A stretch of 64,000 nucleotides of DNA from Gnetum montanum (lineage: Eukaryota; Streptophyta; Gnetopsida; Gnetales; Gnetaceae). The DNA is taken from assembly GCA_015680685.1 (NCBI GenBank), contig MNCI01020774.1, positions 700,775-764,774 of the forward strand, read 5' to 3'. Within the stretch, counting starts at the first letter, position 1, and every line of letters starts with the position of its first letter. Positions 60,762 through 64,000 of the stretch are shown in pieces. The notes beneath the pieces are model-generated. The model did no database searches, was not told where the DNA came from, and saw nothing but the letters and a program-made list of their open reading frames with translations. Both the position numbers and the translations under genes were made by a program.

Positions 60762-61054
60762 TGTTAAACTGATAGTTTGCAAAGTTTCAGTTTAAATGTG
60801 TTTAAGGGTCAGTCGTTATAAAAGTTGAAGGGTCAACCATTATAGAGGTTGAAGGGTCCATCATTAGAAAAGTTAAAAAGTAGACCGTTATAGAAGTTGC
60901 TATTTTCCGTTGATGTATTTGACTATTTAAAGGTCATTTTCAGTTGAATAAAATAGTGAAATTTAGTTGCCTCTATTTGCCCCTGTTTTGTTCTATTTTG
61001 TTATCTAAGACTAATAATGCACAAGCAAGCAATGCACAGCGTTAGAGGCTAACA
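60762..61054 (+). repeat. Copia 3' LTR
   Basis: 293 bases, TGTTAAACTG to GAGGCTAACA. It has about four of the ~28-base GTTGAAGGGTCAACCATTATA units, fewer than the 5' LTR. Confidence 0.92.
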
Positions 61055-61059
61055 ACCCA

Positions 61060-62061
61060 GTGGCCTCCATCCTTCTATGCTATATCCCACGCCATGCTTC
61101 ATCCACTACCACCATCAAGGAGTTCAATCTGCATGGTGCTAGCTTTATGAATATAAAAATTCCTCCTATGTACATGGATTTGGAATTTTAGGGCATCTTT
61201 TGAAATAGGTTAATGGCCATATTTGGTCGTAGATATGGAATTTTAGGGCATCTTCTAAAATAGGTTAATGGCCATATTTGGTCGTAGATATCAGATTGCA
61301 GTTCCCTGACTGTGCTTTGTTGAGATAGACAAAGCCAAATTGCTGGGCTACGCTGAAATCTCATGCGGCTGAATTTGATGCGGTTGAATACATGTCGAAG
61401 AAGTTGAGTCTTACCGAATCCATCCATTCTCACTACGGCAACCACTGTTTTCACGCACTAAAGACATGATCTACTACACAAGCATCCACATCATCGTAAG
61501 TATCTCCTTCAAAAATGGATTTGGACGATTTCCGTAAACTTTTTGGATCAGCAGGGGGACTAGAAGAGGAAGAAGATAGTGTAGCACCTTGATTTGACAG
61601 GCGAAGGGCTCTTGTCTTCTCTTCTATTTCGGTCAGTCTGGACTCTATATTTCTAAGCCTATAACCGAATTCTGAACTAGAAAATAGAACAGCAGGCTGC
61701 GGTGGGTTTGGAGACCCTCTACAAAAACTAGGAAGGCGGAATGTAGTACCTTGAGTTTGTAGATGAGCATACATGTCTGCCAAATCTTGCGTGTCCATGG
61801 TGGCATCATAAACCTCTTCAATCCAACTTTTGAACGTGGGATTGGCTTGGCCTTTCACGTTAGCGCTCTGTGACCAGCATCTTTGAGATAGAGTTGCAGC
61901 TCATGCAAAAGGTTTCACACCTCCCAAACGCGGATTGGCGAGCACAGAACAAGTGACGCTTGTTCAACCAATTTTTAAATATTCTCTGCCGCTGCTTTCA
62001 AAACGATCTTTGCATGCTCCACTGCAACTGCCGTTAGAATCAAGGATTGAAATCCTACCAT
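61060..62061 (-). pseudogene. NLR pseudogene, N-terminal part (CC and P-loop)
   Basis: The start is at the ATG ending 62061 (MVGFQSLILTAVAVEHAKIV). Rx-type coiled-coil domain: LVEQASLVLCSPIRVW, NLLHELQLYLKDAGHRAL, then after a frame change KSWIEEVYDATMDTQDLADMY (61828-61768), the usual W-x-EEVxDaxxDxxDlxD pattern. Linker with a Ser run (61570-61550). NB-ARC: VVAVVRMDGFGKTQLLRHVF (61445-61387), a P-loop with the first glycines changed but Lys-Thr kept; LCLSQQSTVRELQSDIY; and kinase-2 LMVVVDEAW (about 61120-61095), with a TAG soon after. Stops: TAA near 61976, TGA near 61926 and 61452. The gene continues at 47538. Opposite orientation to the copia insertion. Confidence 0.88.
61182..61291. repeat. 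55-bp tandem duplication inside the NLR
   Basis: Two passes of a 55-base unit beginning GGAATTTTAGGGCATCTT (61182 and 61237), ending GGTCGTAGATAT. The length is not a multiple of three, so it shifts the NB-ARC frame between the P-loop and kinase-2. Confidence 0.93.
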
Positions 62062-62878
62062 CTGTAGTGTAAAACTAAGAAGCCACTGAATCACAGAGAC
62101 AACTCAATCCAGTTCCAGAGGTATACTGGAAATCCAATCAAATACACCATATACCATAAATTCAAGATGAAGCTGAGATAGGCCAGGGAATCAATGTTAA
62201 CTTTAAGAAAAATAAACAAAATATCTTGTCAAAACTCTCTGCAGGCGTCCATAAAAAATTATTAGAAAAGGCTTTTTACATCATTGAAATCGACTCGATG
62301 AAATAAATATAACTGAATTTAATAAATAAAATACGGAGACCTGAGAGCGAGATACAATCGTCCTGTTGATTGAATTAATAAGAAAGTTACAGGTGCATGC
62401 TGCAGTGGGAAGTCGCGGCGTAGTTGACACCTTCACCGTGAGTGTACGAGAAGTGACGTTTATATTGCGCAAAGTCAAGAGCACTAGCGCAGTGTACGGC
62501 ACCGCTGCCATAAAAAAACAACAAAAAGTTACGTGAGAACTTTATCACCGCTAACGACGGAAAGCCACGGAGAAATTTGCGTCCCAGACCAGGACTTTGT
62601 GTCTCTCCATTGACGACTTGCTCTGTAACAGGGAGCTATTTTATTTGGGGTCGGATGTGCTTTGCGTCGTTGATAGCGAGCTATTGCCTGTTTGAATGAG
62701 TCGCTGCCCATTTTGATTGTCACGATGTAGGGTCGGAGCATCGATTCACAACGGTTCATGGGTCATTCCATGTAACTCATCCATGTCTATGTAATCTATC
62801 CATGTATCTTCCATGATCTTGACCATCTATGTTTAGTTGAGAGAGTCATTATTCTTGGACATATGTCAAGTCGTTATG
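62062..62878. other. Upstream region of the NLR, with a CpG-retaining patch
   Basis: No gene is supported. 62320-62760 is richer in CpG than its surroundings (GTCGCGGCGTAG, GCGTCGTTGATAGCGAG). It lies 260-700 bases upstream of the NLR start and could be promoter/5' leader or a piece of less methylated sequence. The two minus-strand open frames here (62281-62511, 62529-62759) show nothing recognisable. Confidence 0.4.
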
Positions 62879-63160
62879 CAAAAAAAAAAAAAAACATTTT
62901 GCATCACCTAAAAAATAACACACTTATGTCATGCAACATATTTGAAGTCCTCATGCAAAAAATAAAAATAAAAAAAACATTTTGCATCACCTAAAAAATA
63001 ACACACTTATGTCATGCAACATATTTGAAGTCCTCATGCAAAAAATAAAAATAAAAAAAACATTTTGCATCACCTAAAAAATAACACACTTATGTCATGC
63101 AACATTTTTACATTTTCATCATGTAAAAAATAACACACTTATGTCATGCAATTTCTTGAA
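62879..63160. repeat. 83-bp tandem repeat array
   Basis: Units start with CATTTTGCATCACCTAAAA at 62895, 62978 and 63061 (period 83). The first two are nearly identical and include CTTATGTCATGCAACATATT and an A-rich linker. The third diverges after ATGCAACAT, and a shortened fourth pass (AAAAAATAACACACTTATGT) ends near 63160. The array is preceded by a run of A's (62879-62894). Confidence 0.93.
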
Positions 63161-63854
63161 GATGTTACTGAAAAAATGAAATACTTGTGTTAGGTAAAAA
63201 ATGAAACTCTTTCTACGTTTTGAAAGACATTTGTTACACAAAACATGAAATAATGTTTATAAAGTCCATGAGCCAATGTCTATAAAGTTGCATAAATATT
63301 TGTTTCATAAGATCGGAAGAATGGTAAATAAATGTACTAACCGGATCAAGTCATCTATAAATCATATGAAATTTAAGTGATGCATTAAAAGTTACTCCTA
63401 TAATTTACCAAAGATGTGTTCACTTTAAGTAACTGTTTAAAAAGGCTAGGTTTTTTTTCTAGTTTAGAGGTCCACTACTTATCATAGGAAAGGGCCATTA
63501 ATGCTAAATTATATTACTTAACCTAGGTGACTAGGTCATAGGTTTAATTCTAATCACCAACCTTGTGTAAAAATTTAGTTTTATAATCCTCCAAATTCAA
63601 TTTTATAACCCTCTAAAGATGTCATTCTTATGATGCATCAATGATCGACTTGAAAACTTTTCAAAGCCTTATTATATCGAGGTAACTATTTAGTTTGCTT
63701 TGGAATCTCCAGATGGCCTTGTTATCAAAATTTAACAAAGATGGTATTATTATAGATGTCTTTGTTTATGATAATTATATGTTGTTTTTTAAAAAATAAT
63801 TAAAATATGTGATCACTTTTATATCCTCTTTTAAAGATAATGTGGTTGAATCAC
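63161..63854. other. AT-rich non-genic stretch
   Basis: No gene, repeat or RNA signature is seen. The left 70 bases may be a further decayed array unit (GAAATACTTGTG, GAAACTC). Confidence 0.4.
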
Positions 63855-64000
63855 TGATGAGTGGCGAGGTACCCCTACACTAAACCATACAAATACGAGT
63901 GTTACACGCGCGATCTGGTCGAACTCCGCAGACTAAGTGCCTACACGCCTTATGGAACACTTAAGGTTAATCGTTCGTTGTCTTCCCAGACTTACTTGTA
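63855..64000 (-). mobile_element. Start of another LTR, cut by the window end
   Basis: TGATGAGTGGCGAGGTACCC at 63855 is the right-terminal sequence (reverse orientation) of this LTR superfamily, as at 20853 and 33101. The following GTTACACGCGCGATCTGGTC matches the complement of the plus-strand LTR ends of C and D (about 43246 and 59936). The flank ATCAC at 63850-63854 would be the target duplication. A minus-strand element or solo LTR continues beyond the window. Confidence 0.88.

Larger units (their letters stand above)
47539..61054 (+). mobile_element. Ty1/copia LTR retrotransposon, interrupted by element D
   Basis: Plus strand. The element minus the D insertion is about 4.8 kb, normal for copia. 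LTRs 47539-47868 and 60762-61054 with TGTTA...TAACA ends. Primer site TGGTATCAAAGC at 47870-47881, close to the initiator tRNA-Met form. Domain order is gag, zinc knuckle, protease, integrase, RT, RNase H, with integrase before RT as in copia. The target duplication is GCCCA (47534-47538) versus ACCCA (61055-61059), one mismatch. It sits in the NB-ARC coding sequence of the NLR, in the opposite orientation. Confidence 0.95.

Noticed and set aside
62879-63160. CRISPR-like array
   Set aside because: A head-to-tail 83-base tandem repeat with no unique spacers, in plant nuclear DNA.

Overview
The window is nuclear DNA from a plant with a repeat-rich genome. The evidence is AT-rich sequence, long stretches poor in CpG, nested LTR retrotransposons, and a coiled-coil NB-LRR (NLR) disease-resistance-type gene. 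A gymnosperm or another large-genome seed plant would fit, but the species cannot be named from sequence alone. No intact protein-coding gene was found. Every recognisable gene carries stops or frameshifts, so the window reads as layers of insertion, duplication and decay.

Layout. 1-3146 is a copy (copy 1) of a segment found again at 33971-46455 (copy 2). It holds an unidentified minus-strand pseudogene and, at its right end, the leucine-rich-repeat tail of an NLR. 3563-15828 is minus-strand Ty3/gypsy element A, with its 5' LTR truncated. 16241-17700 is a decayed plus-strand retroelement-type ORF. 17806-18641 is a solo LTR with a perfect 5-bp target duplication. 19775-20790 is a broken Ulp1-type cysteine peptidase gene on the minus strand. 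20853-33970 is minus-strand gypsy element B, full length with both LTRs. 34775-43309 is plus-strand element C, inserted into copy 2 with a perfect CCATA target duplication; the empty site survives in copy 1. 45698-62061 is a minus-strand NLR pseudogene split by a Ty1/copia element (47539-61054), which is itself split in its reverse transcriptase by element D (51251-59997). 62879-63160 is an 83-bp tandem repeat. 63855-64000 is the start of one more LTR of the same superfamily.

Elements A, B, C and D are one family. They share TGATG...CATCA LTR ends, a primer site complementary to tRNA-Asp, a related Gag, and a second gene (here ORF2) of about 900 codons downstream. A and B carry protease, reverse transcriptase, RNase H and integrase between Gag and ORF2. 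C and D have no pol at all but keep gag and ORF2, which suggests non-autonomous derivatives. ORF2 has an N-terminal domain resembling the 'putative plant transposon protein' family, a long coiled coil and a conserved C-terminus. It is not envelope-like: I see no membrane segment.

The most unusual observation is that each of the four elements has, 448-478 bases upstream of the ORF2 start, a TATA box preceded by a short repeat-rich module. That module resembles the U3 of the same element's own LTR and differs between subfamilies as the LTRs do. In A and B a consensus splice donor lies exactly 301 bases before the ORF2 start codon, and an AG immediately precedes the ATG in B, C (one base away) and D. 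This suggests that ORF2 is expressed from its own internal, LTR-derived promoter through a spliced leader. Most ORF2 stops in C are explained by C-to-T change at CAG or CGA, as expected for methylated plant transposons.
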